64,000 nt of DNA. Source: Cheilinus undulatus (Eukaryota; Chordata; Actinopteri; Labriformes; Labridae). Location: the NCBI RefSeq assembly GCF_018320785.1, contig NC_054872.1, positions 41,156,551-41,220,550 on the forward strand, read 5' to 3'. Positions 47,701 to 59,811 of this stretch are shown piece after piece (within the stretch, counting starts at the first letter, position 1; each line of letters starts with the position of its first letter). Under the pieces are notes generated by a model. That model saw nothing but the letters and a program-made list of their open reading frames with translations, was not told where the DNA came from and did not search any database. The translations under genes and the position numbers were made by a program.

Positions 47701-50700
47701 GGGCCTCCATGCCGGGCCAGCAGCCGGGACAGGTGGGAATAGTGTTTTTGGATTGCTTTCCTTTTTTTAAAGCTGAACAAAACATTTGAGAATAACTGCA
47801 GAATCTCCCCCTACAGGCTTTTAATCCCGCTGCTCTTAACCAGATGATTAGTGGACTGGTTGGACAGCTTTTACTTCCTGGACAAATGGGTACGCGTTTC
47901 TGATTGTCAGGCAAAGATTTGGACTGTATTCTTGTCTTTTTCTTTAATTTTGAAAGCATAAACTATCAAGACTTAATCAAAGATTACTGTCTGTAAGTAA
48001 AATGTTGTTTTATTTTTCCCCAGCTGGTCAAACGGTCACATCCTCCTCATCCACGTCCACCTCCTCCTCTTCCTCCTTTTCCTCCTCCTCTCAAAGCTCT
48101 TCTTCCTCTTCGTCCTCCTCCTTCTCCTTTTCCACCTCGGGTCCAACACCTCCACCCACTGCAAACTCTGCTGCTCAGCCTGAGAACACCAGTGAGCCGC
48201 AGCCCCAGGACATGCCTCCAGACCTGGGCCAGCTCATCGGCTCTCTCCTAGGTGTCACTGGTGGGGCTGCTGTGGGACCTGGAGGGGCCCCTTCAATTAC
48301 TGTGACCACATCAGGGGTCCCAGCATTCATCCAGGGCGTGAGTGAATTCATGCAGGTCAGTGCTTTAATGATGGATCTGAATGCAATTAAAGGTACAACA
48401 TGTAGAGTTTTTGCACTGAAACGTCTAAACTGATTAGTAAAAATTACACAACCTATGTTGTAGATTTTCAGTTTAGTATTTACATTACATCCAATATTTC
48501 CAATTGTTTTCAAAGCTAGAGAAGTTCTTCATTTTCATAGCTGTAACAAAACATTCCTCGTCTGCCACATGACAGATGTGACATGTTTACATGTGAACTG
48601 CGGATGTTATGTCTGAGACTGCTACATAAGGAAGCATGAGCTGCTGCTGGAGGCTGCTGTTCTATTGTATGCATTCATGATTTTGGCTGCTTGTGATGGA
48701 CCACAATTATTCTCTGACATGAGCTGCACGTTCTGTTGTGAAGCCTCCCTGATTGTCCTGACTGTGGTCCATTCAGAGTTTCTTTTCTTTAGGAATGGGG
48801 TATGGAGAACAGGGTTTCTGCAGATCCTTAAAAAGTCTAAAATAGTCTTAAATGCATGTTTAAGGCCTGATTTTTATCAGTGAGACCTCCAAGACATGTC
48901 TGTATCCAGTCTTTGTTTTCTAGCCAACCATCTATGATTTTAATCATCATCTTCCAAAAAATGTTGCAGAAATGTTCTCCAACGCACAGAATTCAGTGTT
49001 GGATTTTTTAAGATTCCCAGGGTAGGACCCCAGACTGCTCTCTGATTTTACCCGACTCACTGCAATTTAATTAACTCTGTACTGTTGTAAAACACTTGTC
49101 CAGTTCTCTAAAATCTCGGCTACCACTTTGCCTACTTAAAAATCAGTGCAGTCCACTCTTATTTTAACAAGTTTTGCCTGACAAAAGGATACTAGGCTAC
49201 TTTTTAACAGTTAAACTGTTCAGAATCAGCTCAGCACACTTGCAAAAATATGTTATGATAAATATCACCATATACATTGATAGATTGGAGGCATTTAATT
49301 TTCCAAAAGTCATCAAATTTGGGAATTTATGACAAAAAAATGTCCTATACCATTTGACATTTCATAAACAGTTCATCAGTTCATTCCTGTATCGGTTGTA
49401 CTTAGAAATGGTGTGCCTTTCAGTTTTGACTGTTTTCTGCACAAAGAAAAGTGTTACTCTTTTCTCTCAGTTCAGGTCTTAAAAAGATCATAGGAAGTCC
49501 TACATTTGATTTTAAAAGTGTGTAGGAACCTTGGGAGTGAAGCACTCCACTTAAATTTGTTTGGAAATGCTACTATCCCTAAAATATCTCAAAACTGTTC
49601 AAGGTTGTTGTAAACATTCTCAAATCTCAATCTTTTTCTATTTTCAGTTTGAACATTTTTATCACAAAAGTGGAGCATTAAAAAAAAAAAAAAAAAAAAA
49701 AAACATCTGTCTTTTTTTAAAGTTGATGTTCTGATGTTTCCCTGTCAGTTCTTCCCAATGTTTGTTGGCAAAGCCCCGTTCACAGGACAAAGCACTCATA
49801 TGTAGAGTGGCTCGAATAAATGCAGGCATCAAAACTACTTCTTTTTTCTAAATGTGATGAGGCAGTTTCTTGTATTTATCAAAGACTGAGATTGTAAATA
49901 TGATTCTTATCAAGTCAGAATCCTGAGTAATGCACAATATGTTTACACATACATGGAATTTTCCTCAGTGTTTTTTGTGTAAAAGTCAAAGAACATAAAA
50001 AAGAGTATAAAAGCAGAGCAGGATGCTAGGGGATAGCATGAGGAAAAATGGAAAATTATTAAGAAATTTGTATCATAATACATGTAATAGGAGTAATAAA
50101 TAAAGAACTGTACAGTTGTAGGTGCAGGGCAGTGTCTAGAGCAATCAAATCTTCATCTTTGCCGTAAAAACAGTGGCAGTTTAACTACATTTTTTTGTCC
50201 AGAAGCTATCTTTTTGCCTAAGATGTAATGATGACATCTGTCATCTTGAATGTTGTCCTGTTCATTAATATTATGTTGATTTTAAGTTAGAAATTGTACT
50301 TTTTTTATGGAACCAAAGAAGAATAGCTGCAGCAAAGCAGCAGCTGATGGGGATCTGTTAAACGTTGCTGATGTCCATTGGGTTTTAATGTTAATGATGG
50401 ACAACTTTTTAAACTTTGAAACATTTGATGTATGTTTGTAAAAGCATGTTAAGACATTATGATACATTGGTGTTGGTTCTAGCATTAAAGCAGGTGAGAT
50501 ACCTGTTTTGTTTCATGTTTTGTTTACATTTATAGTAAATCAAAGAAATGCCGGCAATTCCTCATTCCTCATCTATTTCATCCCCAGGCCTCCCAGCCCA
50601 TCTTTGCTCCTCCTCCTCCTCCTCCTCCCTCTGGTACCACTCCTGCTCCTGGCTCGGGCCCAAACCCTGCTCCCAATCCCCCAGGGGCAGCCGAAGCTCT

Positions 50701-53700
50701 CAACCCGGAGCTGTTCACAGGCATTGTCCGTGGCGTCCTGAGCACCATGATGGGCTCTCTGGGACACGCCCAGAATGACACGGAGAGCATTGCACAGTTC
50801 ATGCAGAGGCTGTCCCAGGCTACCAACATCTTCATCAGCCCTGAGGATCCTACAGGTAAACATCACACAAAGAAATACACTATCCTGTCACTACAACATC
50901 TGAGCTGATTCGGTTTTCAGTTGAAAAGCATTTCAGAAAAAGTTCTCAGCTAAATTTAACAATCTTTATTGTTTTGATTTCGCAGGGTTCTTTGGAGAGC
51001 TGCTGATGTTGGTGTGCCAGACGTTCACCATGTCAGACCTGGTGATGCTGCTCCACGGTCAGCACCAGCCCCTCGGCCGTATCCAGCCTCAGCTGTCCCA
51101 GTTCTTCACCCAGAACTACCTCAACGGCAGAGAGCCTACCGATGCAAACATTGCTGTAAGAAGCCATCACCAGAAAAAAAGGCGAAATCGATTTTTGTAA
51201 AACCCATACATATTCTTCATGATTGGCCCCATTTTTGATAGTTTGTCTTTGACCTAAAGATGTTTGATTTCTTTCTTTCTTTACCTGCATGCTGTCATTT
51301 GCTGCATGTCTTATTTTTCCTCCTCCAGGCTGCAGCTGAGAGTCTGGTCAATGAACTGGAGGAGTACATCACTGAGAGCTTTGTAAGTTCCTCATATAAT
51401 TACTCCTTTATGATTGAGATTCAGTCTTAGTCTATAGTTTTATGTAATCAAAAGATGACAAGTTAAGGTTCCCAATTTCTCAACTGTTTTTGTGTGGATT
51501 ATGAAGAACCTCAATGCACTTGATCAGATGAAATAGTTTTATTTTGCTTATCTAATGAAAAAACCTAAATGTTAACTTCAACATAATTTTGTGAACATTA
51601 AGTAACAGATTTAGCAGTAAATTAACATGGAGTTTAACAAAATTTCAAAGTTTTGTTGACAACTGTCAAAAGGGATCGTTGTCTGTGTTGTGTATTGACA
51701 GTCCCTCTTTTTCCATATCATGCAGAGAGAGTCTTCAGTCACAGTGTTGGAGGGCGTTGATGTAACTCAGACCAACATGTCCTTCTTCAGGCAGCAGCTG
51801 ACACACATCGCCACGCATATTCTGAGATGCAATGGTAAATCAATATTAAGAAAATAACACCATAGGATATGTTAACACATTTAAACTAAAGGTCACCCGT
51901 AAAGAAAGCCTCTAAAATGGAAATATTGTTTGAAAGCAACTTCCAGAAACCAGAAGGGTTTCTGACAGGCTGCACAGAATTTCAGCTTTTTAAAAAAATC
52001 TTTATTTCTCATCCTTGTTAAAAAATTAGAGACACAGAAAGCTATTTGAAAGCTTCAACGCTTGGCTTTAACCTTATGTAATTGCCTTTGCACTGACATT
52101 TATTATCATTTAAAAAATCATGGATCTAATCAAAAACATCAACATCCTCCTCCATATTGTTGCTCTCAACTTTTAAAACACTGCTGTAGTCTGCCTAAGT
52201 GCCCTTCCTGTCACTCTAGTTCTTAAGTCTCAACTAAAAAACAACTATTTTATGCATCAACTTTCCCGTGTGGTGGCTAAAGGAGAAAAAAAATCAAAAT
52301 AATTTTTGTCCCATCTGCCTTTCACATGTTTTTTGTGAATCACATTGCAGTTCTTTGTTTACATGTCTAAAAAATAATGAGATCATCCAACACATGCTGA
52401 TGTTGCATGAGGTCATAAAGGTACTTGGCCTAAATGGGTGAAGTGAGTAAATGTTCTTCTAGGTTTGGACCTAAATTGTTGAATGTTTGACGACTAGTTT
52501 GAAAGAATCAATTTGACTGCTAGTCTCAAAGGCTGCCAGGGAAACAAGATCAATTATTTCAGCTGTATTAGGGTGCTCAATTTCTTTTTTTTTTTTTTCA
52601 TAGATTTTTCAGTTCCTCCAAATAAATCTTGACTTGTGGCCTATCTTGATGTCCCCTAATTAATACTTTCAATGCAATTTTGAGTATAAGCTTTACTTAA
52701 AATGAATCATCTTTGCAACATAAGAGACAAACAATTCAACCGAACAACTCATTGTGTCTCCCTGCAGTCATTCATTTATAAAGGCTTGAATATGTTTCTT
52801 TTTATAGAATCCTAAATGCCACTGTGCTTCTTATTGACCCTGTCATTGCTTGGCCAAAAAATTGTTTTGTTTCTTGTTAATGTCTTGGCTCATAATGCTC
52901 ATTCCACACTTCCACACTTAATGCAGACTTAATAAGTGGAAAAAAGGATGGTGCAGGTCCCATCATAAACAATGCACAAAAAATGAATAAATCTGACTGA
53001 CAGTTGACTATTGGCAGAATCTGACCAATCAGATTCAACTATGTAAATACTTACTAAGGACTAAATCTTGGTCACAGGGGCAACTGGACCTCAACAAGTT
53101 GAGTTGTCCCTGTGACCAAGATTTGGATAACAGGGACACCCCTAGTTTCATTGTTTTGGTTCTATTTCAGTCTCAGTTTAGCTAAAAGTGTTGGTAACTC
53201 ACCAGGGTCTACTACTGCTTGGTGATGAAGTTAACTATAATGCTGGTTTCCATGTGTCTGTGAGACTTTGGCATCGTGTTTCATTGCTAATGTATCACAC
53301 CTTTCTCTCCCCAGATGAGTCCTTCGGCCCCCAACTACTGCAGATGTGTAACCAGGCGCTGTTTGAATGTCTCGCCCTCAACCTGCACTGCTTGGGAGGC
53401 GACCAGATAGCTCTCACTGCAGTCATCAACCACAGAATAGTCAGTGTACAATCTCGAACTAATACACACACTCTTTATTAGAGGGACAACCGAGGAAAGA
53501 ATTTCACTGAAATTGCTTTGTTTAGGTGCAGTGTCAGGTTTAAAGCTTTGAAGATCCAAGTAGGTGAGAGTGTAAGGAAATGCTGAAACGAACACAAATG
53601 ACCATTTGGAGGATTTTTTTAAGGGTTTTTGATTAAGGTTATAATTTTACCTGACCAGCTTCAAATATTGCATTAGTTGCAGTAGATGCAGAAGAAATGT

Positions 53701-56700
53701 CATTACATAGATTTTTAACCAACACTTGTATTCACCACAACTTCAAAACAGCAGCATTAAAGGGATTGTTTCAGGATTTTTGAAGTTGGGTCGTATGAGG
53801 TTCTTGGCTATAGTAGTGGCATTAGCTTCCTGTGATTTCTGTGAAAGTTGATCCTATGGTTATTACTAGCTCAGAGAGATCCCCAGCATAATGGCTGTAG
53901 ATCTGAATGTTTTATCTGCGTAGTTTAACGAGTTTTGAGTAAAAATGGGCCAAGAAAATATTTTGGCAGCTTTTGGCATTTTGTCTCCTTCCACAGTGCA
54001 CTGATATCTTCTGATCAGCTGTGTGGGTCTGCGGGCTTCTACAGGGATAATAACACCACAACAAGCTTAAACAAAGATAATGTAACATCCCGAGTTACCT
54101 GGTGGTGTAGGTGTGGAAAATTAAACCCATGCTTGGGTACTTTACTGCTCAAAACTTTCAAATGAAGTTTCTCTGCTCCCTCTTTCAGCCTGCTGACTTT
54201 CCATCTGTATCGACCAATCCTACGGCTGATTTGTGGCCGCGCCATCTTGAGCGGCTGTCATTACTCCGGTGGAACTGCGGTGTCCACTACCACCTGCTGG
54301 CTGTGACAGCAGCAGATATGTTTGAAATAAAAACATTACAGAACCACATAGGAACCATAATTGGAGGGCTAAGTCTTCAGTTATATTTTACAAATTAAAT
54401 ATATTTTACGCATGTCTATTTCAGAAATACAGTAAAAACGTGAATTCAGGTCCAGAGTTCACGTTAGACTCTCATAGCTGACCGACCTCCATAATTCCAC
54501 TCATATACAACTAACAGACATAACCAGCAATAATAGACACAAACACTGTAATCCAGTATCATGTCAAGACAAGAGCCACATATTTCTATATAAAACCCAA
54601 CCTGAGTCCAAAACAGTAAAAACCGAACCGAATCTTAATCCGAGCTATCTATCCTATCATTACAGCCTGTCTTTTAACACAGATTACACATGACTGGAAC
54701 TTGAAAATGACTGAGAAAAGTCATTATTTCATTTATTTAGCTTGTTAGCCACCATTAGCAGCTTACAACAGCCAAATATCCTCCGCAGAAAACAACAAAT
54801 TGCTGTACCAAACCGCTAACCAGCAAAACTCTGCATTTTAAATGAACTTTGTTGCTTACCTAATTGACAATATTGGTCCTCAAAAGCTGATGAATTCAGC
54901 TGCAACCGCTGTCAACTTACAACTTTAATATCCAGCTGTCCTTGTTCTTGGAATAGTTGAAGAAAAAACTTTCCCTGTTGATAGTTTAGCACTGTCCTCT
55001 TCTTGTATCCTTGACTGATTCAAAATCCTCCCATACTGCCACTTATCCTGCATAGCGTTTTGTCCGTCAACTCCCTACTAGTTTGTGTTGATCTCATGAG
55101 TATTTAATTAGCCACGTGCAGCTTATGTATATCAATAGACCTGAGCACTGAGCAGAAAGGAGTACGCTCTCACACAAAGTATAGTTCATAGAAAAATTAC
55201 TTCTAGTTTATATTAGAACTATTCAACCAATAACTAATGCTTTTTTAGGAAATACAATATGAAATATGTAATTATTTGCCATTTATTCAGCAATTGGCAT
55301 ATTTTCCAGCTGGAGGTATTGGCAATCATATCTTCATCTGCTTGGCCTTACATGTCATCATGTCTGAAAAAACAATGTCGGCTAACATAAACCCAGTGCC
55401 TGTTTAAAAAAAAAAAAAAAAAAAAAAGGCTGTTTAATGACATTTTATTCAAATTAGTTAGTATTATAAAATAAAACTGTATGTAAATATGTTTACATAA
55501 AATGCATAGTAAAATACATAGTATTTTTACTTGGTCATTACGTACATATCTTAAGTTTGTGACGATTTTTAAATCAGCTGTGAAATCCATATGTTGTGTA
55601 CCGTGTCCTCTAACATGTTGAGTAAAATAAAGTTAAATTGAAGTCATGGCAAAAGAAGAAACATTCACTTTCATTACAATGCATGGCTTAACTGGCGAGA
55701 GTCCACCACAGTAATGGCAGCTAGTCAATTTCCACTTCTTCTCAGGATTTGTCTATAAGTTCTTCTTCGTGTACCCCGGTTCATACACATATCCTTTCGT
55801 ATCCACAGTAAATGGCACATCATCATCACTCGAGTTGAAATCGAGTTGAATTTTTTGGGGGGGGGGGGGGGTAAAGTGCTTTCTATGTTTTTCGACTCAG
55901 TGTACAGGCGAGCTAACATATTTTCTCAGCCCATTTTTATGTAAAACATGTTAAACTACGCAGATAAAACATTCCCATCTACAGCCATTATGCCGCAGAT
56001 CTCTCTGAGCTCATAATAACCATAGGATCAACTTTCACAGGAATCATTGAAGGCTAATGGTGCTACTATAACAAAGTACCTCGTATGACCCAACTTCAAA
56101 ATCCCGAAATATCCTGAGGGTACTAGACTTTACATAGTCAGAAAATTGTATGCTTTACATCCCAATCAAGGTGAACTATGTAAAAAGAAAAGAAAGCAAG
56201 ATAAGATGAAGCATCCATTCTGTATTTTCTCTTGTTCCAGCGGAGGATGTCGAGTGACATCAGCCCCAGTCTGGTCAACTGGATGACCAGTATGATGACG
56301 ATGAGGCTGCAGGTCATTCTAGAGCACATCCCTATCACACAGGAGCAGATCCAGAACTACATCGTCTACACACAGGTACCAAACAGGCTGCATGCATATT
56401 TTGAGAAACTTTTATAAGACATGGAGTATGTTGGGAAAACAGCACCTTAAAGCCTAGCTAAAATGATGTGTGCAGCCCGACCTTGGAGTTACACTTCAAA
56501 TCCACATTTCCATCCAAGTTGTTTCTTTTTATTTATTTTCTTATTTGAAAACTTTTTTTTTTATGCTGCTGCAGAACAGAGTGCATATGTCACATGTTGC
56601 ATTCAGAGAAAGGAGCCTCTGTCTTCTGATGGCTGAAACCTATCCTGTTACTCTGGGCTGCAGGTCTGAAATGGCTAATAAATATTAAATGACTTTCTTT

Positions 56701-59212
56701 CAGAGAGATCAGTCTTCTGCAGCTGGCACACAAGAGCCCGAACGAGCACAAAGTTCAACGGTAAGCCTGAGGTGTCTTTATGTCCTTTCCTGATGAACTC
56801 AGTTTGACATTTTCACTTCTACTCAGCCCTTCAGTTTCCTCATTTTCACTGTCCTCCTCCTCCAAAGATTGGGGACACCCTCTCACCGGCTGCAGCCACC
56901 ACAGCGGAGGAGGCCATGTCAGTGTCACACGACACGAGGGCATCGTCACGAGAAACGAGGGTGTTGCCTGGAGACCTGGGCGCCTCGGGAGGAGCTGCAC
57001 CGTTAGGTGGCGACATGGCAGCAGCAGGAGCAGAGGGGAGAAGTGAGGAGTCTTCCCGAGAGTCAGAGGCCTGGGCGGCTGCTGTTCCACCTGTAAGAGA
57101 CCAGTGTTAATTTTGGCAGCTATTTTTAATTTCAGTCTTAGGTTTAGTCTCTAAATGACATGCCTTTTAGTTTTAACCATGTTTTAGTCATTTCTATCCT
57201 TTTTAGTTTTAGTCGACAATAGCTCAAAACATTTTAGTCTAGTTTTAGTCCATAAAAAGTCCTCACATTTTAGTCTTTACTTTTAGTCCAAGCATCTGGC
57301 ACCAAATCATGGTAGTGAGTTCTCTGCATTCTGCCAAACCTGGGATCCCTACTTTCTACAGCTGAGGAAAAGAAGAGATACAGCTGCATTGTTTTTTGAA
57401 ATATTTACCCACAGTGGAGAAATATCACGGATTTTGAATTTCTGATGAAAACTACATTACATTTTAGTCTAGTTTTAGTCATCTTGACAAAAACTAAACT
57501 TAGTTTTTAGTCCTCACAGATCTGTTTTTGTCAGTTTTAGTCTAGTTTTTGTCATGGAAAAAAGTGTCGACGAATAGTTTAGCCATAGTTTTAGTTGACA
57601 GAATTAACACTGTAGGAGACAGTGCAGTTTATTCACTTTCTTTCCTAATGTTTCTCCAGGAATCAGCTTTGTCTCTTACAGTGCTCAGTACTTAAGATGA
57701 TCAGCGCAATAAACACAAAACAGAATTTAGTTAAACTTTTTCCACTGCAGAAAGTTGTTCCATTAAGAATACTTCACCCTGTACTGTAGTCTGTGAAGTC
57801 TTCAGTATAAGAAAGATATTGCTTTTGGAATTAATAGTGCAGTTCTGCTCATACCTGGGTCTTCCATACAGCAGTGTGGTATGAAATAATGGGAACAAGT
57901 TCTTTTGTTTGTATTGCACATTGCACACTCTCCCTTATCCAAAATTAATATGAGACTTTTGAAGTTTTTTATTTGTACAGAAGGATTCTGTGTAATACGT
58001 TGACAACACAGTCATATTTATCCATAATCCTTCTGACCCATCTCCTTCCTGTCTGTTTACTCTGTGTGTTGTAGGAGTGGGTGCCAATCATCAGGTGTGA
58101 CATGATGACCCAGAGAAAGATGAAGGCTCAGCCTCCACTCTCTGATGCCTATCTGCACGGCATGCCAGCTAAACGCAGGAAGGTAATCAGATCAGAAGTC
58201 CCCTTATCTTTGACGTATGTGCATTTCGTGTCCACAGCATTCTTTAGACTGTATGTTTGTGCATTTTCAGACTGGACTGGGGGGTGGAAGTCTCCTCTCC
58301 CTCTCTGACGCAGTGAGTCAGGCAGCCAGGACGGCTGGAGTGAAGCCCATCACCTCTGCAGAGCAGCTTCAAGATGATCTGGAGACCCAGGACATGAAGG
58401 AAGCTTATGCAGAGCAGGTAACGCAATCTGCAGTGAGTGTATACTGCAAACCAGTCAGGCCAATATGATCACAGTATGGCCCTTTTGTTCTGATAGCTTT
58501 AAGACAGATTTTTATGAAGATTGTTTCACACTGACTGTTAGTTAACCACACATGCCAGACAGACTGTTTCAGATATCCACTGCATGGATATAGTTTCAGT
58601 CACCTGGGAAAGCTCCCATAGAGAATGTTTGGGAAGGGCAGGACTTTCAAAAATTCTTAGAAGGTGATTGGTCAAACCTGTCTGTCACATCAAGACTGGC
58701 CAATCAGGGCGACAAGACAAAATAATAACACTATTGTCATAAAAATAAAGGGAGACAAAAAGTAACAAACACAACTCCTGATTGTTTTTCTATTGTATCC
58801 TTGTGTGATAGAAAAATAAATGCGTTGCTACATTACTTATTATCATAGCTAGAACTGTAGTACAAAGAATGGATTTTTTCAATGTAAATGTTTAGCTTTG
58901 CTGGTTAGATATGTGTAGGACAGACTCTTGTCTATTTTTTAAGGCCAGATTTTGATTTATTAGCGTCAGCACAGATGTCAGTGAGATTTCGCCAATATAT
59001 GGGAATCGATCTGTGGTCACATGGCTGCCTTAAAAATCACAAAGTAACCTTCCTCTGGCAGAGTTCTTGAAACCATTTAAGATCATAATAATAGTGTTTT
59101 TCTTTTCTCCTCCCAGGTCAAATCAGACATCAAGAAGCGAGTGAGAGAAGACCCAGATTTCAACTCCCAGCAGTTCCCCAACTCACACAGAGCTTTCTCA
59201 TCAGACTCTTAA
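41726..59212 (+). CDS. bag6: BAG6 / BAT3 / Scythe, 24 coding exons, complete
   Basis: Exons: 41726-41806, 41892-42009, 42292-42506, 43001-43072, 43160-43282, 43378-43580, 43753-43885, 45048-45248, 45330-45552, 45877-45933, 47389-47732, 47817-47889, 48024-48355, 50588-50855, 50986-51155, 51329-51382, 51726-51834, 53315-53439, 56241-56375, 56704-56760, 56868-57092, 58075-58182, 58271-58417, 59117-59212. All phases agree, giving 3669 nt and 1222 residues (human about 1132). BAG6 is a chaperone holdase that routes tail-anchored proteins (with GET4 and UBL4A) and sends mislocalised proteins to degradation. The ubiquitin-like domain is at about 7-82; [11 protein letters not shown]...EYNNN...[15 protein letters not shown] starts near 275; proline-rich linkers follow; [14 protein letters not shown] lies in exon 18. 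A bipartite-type nuclear signal ends PAKRRK at 1137-1142, then the C-terminal BAG-like region. A serine-rich tract (about 620-655) is longer than I know from mammals. No frame damage. Confidence 0.97.
44215..44400 (-). mobile_element. tRNA-derived SINE (second family), minus orientation
   Basis: Read on the minus strand it starts GGTGCCCGTTTGGCTCAGTT followed by GGTAGAGCAGG, a clear tRNA-like A box. It ends in CCAATAAAGGCAAACGCCC. It lies in the bag6 intron between coding exons 7 and 8. Confidence 0.75.
44401..45040. other. bag6 intronic DNA, repeat-like but unassigned
   Basis: The minus-strand frame of 172 codons across 44213-44731 overlaps the SINE and has no family match. Treat as repeat-derived. 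Confidence 0.4.
46047..46690. repeat. hAT-type MITE-like repeat in bag6 intron
   Basis: It begins CAGGGGTGTCAAACTCAAGG, followed by GGCCCATGGTACAG and CCCGGCCCACAAG, the head of a common fish MITE. The interior is a run of ATTTTGACCTTT-like words. The right inverted end was not found, so the boundary is approximate. Confidence 0.55.
48380..48830 (+). repeat. Dispersed repeat (full-length relative of 50-1080)
   Basis: It aligns in patches with the two halves at about 50-130 and 800-1080, but without the 185-796 insertion. It lies in the bag6 intron between coding exons 13 and 14. The class is unknown. Confidence 0.45.
49679..49703. repeat. Poly(A) tract
   Basis: About 23 consecutive A in a bag6 intron. 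It could be a simple repeat or the tail of a retroposon whose body I could not identify. Confidence 0.7.
53760..56112. mobile_element. 2.35-kb DNA element with about 200-bp terminal inverted repeats
   Basis: 53770-53960 is the approximate reverse complement of 55915-56110. Shared words include GTTGATCCTATGGTTATTA, AATGGCTGTAGAT and TTTTATCTGCGTAGTTTAAC. The left border follows ATTAA. The interior has no intact transposase; frames are under 100 codons, and it contains a poly(A) run at 55405 and a poly(G) run at 55857. It lies in the bag6 intron between coding exons 18 and 19 and nearly fills it. Confidence 0.85.
57102..57612. mobile_element. MITE with CAGTGTTAATTTT ends (copy 2), beside a bag6 splice donor
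   Basis: Ends CAGTGTTAATTTTGGCAG and GACAGAATTAACACTG are inverted repeats. Flanking 8-mers TAAGAGAC and TAGGAGAC differ at one position, as expected for an aged hAT-type target duplication. The left end is only 9 bp beyond the last base of bag6 coding exon 21 (57092), yet the donor GTAAGA is kept. Confidence 0.85.
58543..58750 (-). mobile_element. 9-bp-duplication DNA element, truncated reverse copy
   Basis: It starts TAACCACACATGCCAGACAG, the reverse-oriented end of the family, and includes CCAATCAGGGCGACAAGAC, the counterpart of GTTGCCCTGATGG at 16938. The far end was not found. It lies in the last bag6 intron. Confidence 0.6.
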
Positions 59213-59655
59213 ACATGTAACCAAACCTGCAAGACTCATTACTCTTCCTTTATCTTTTATTTTTATTTCTTGGATCTTTATACGACTACTGCTCAACACA
59301 GCCTCACCCCCAGAACTGTCTGTTTGCCTTTTTAGCAGCTCTCTTGAATCATGGCCTCATGCTATAATGTGACGACTCCCCCAGTGCCTATTTATTTTTC
59401 TGTTTGTGTCCAACCTTTGCTAAGACAATTTGCGTTGCTAAAAGTTATCACACCAGAATTTAGTGAGACTGAAGCAGGTAGCTTTACTTCTCTTTGGATA
59501 AATGTATGTCTGTTGTTTTCTTTTCGCCCTCTTCTCCCTGTGTTGCTGTGTTAATAATGAGCCTGACTTTGGCCTTCCTCTCAGTACTCTCAAATGCTAG
59601 AGTATAATTTCATGCGATGAACATGCTGTTTGGTACATGAATGTACAGTACGCTT

Positions 59656-59661
59656 AATAAA
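59656..59661 (+). terminator. bag6 polyadenylation signal
   Basis: AATAAA lies 444 bp after the bag6 stop codon, followed by GT/T-rich sequence (GTTTTCTTAACAAGTCTGGG), as expected for cleavage near 59680. Confidence 0.75.
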
Positions 59662-59811
59662 AATCTTGATACAACTCAAAGTTTTCTTAACAAGTCTGGG
59701 TGTGGTAGAACGTAACAAGAATGTTCAGCACATAAAGAAGTGATAGTTAGGACAGTGATTTTTTTGTCCACCAGAGGGCAGTAACTGTTTTTTCACCATG
59801 AAATGGTCGAA

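Noticed and set aside
47510..47959. 149-codon minus-strand frame over bag6 exons 11-12
   Set aside because: It is a shadow of the proline-rich sense exon; the sense reading has conserved bag6 sequence and correct splice sites.
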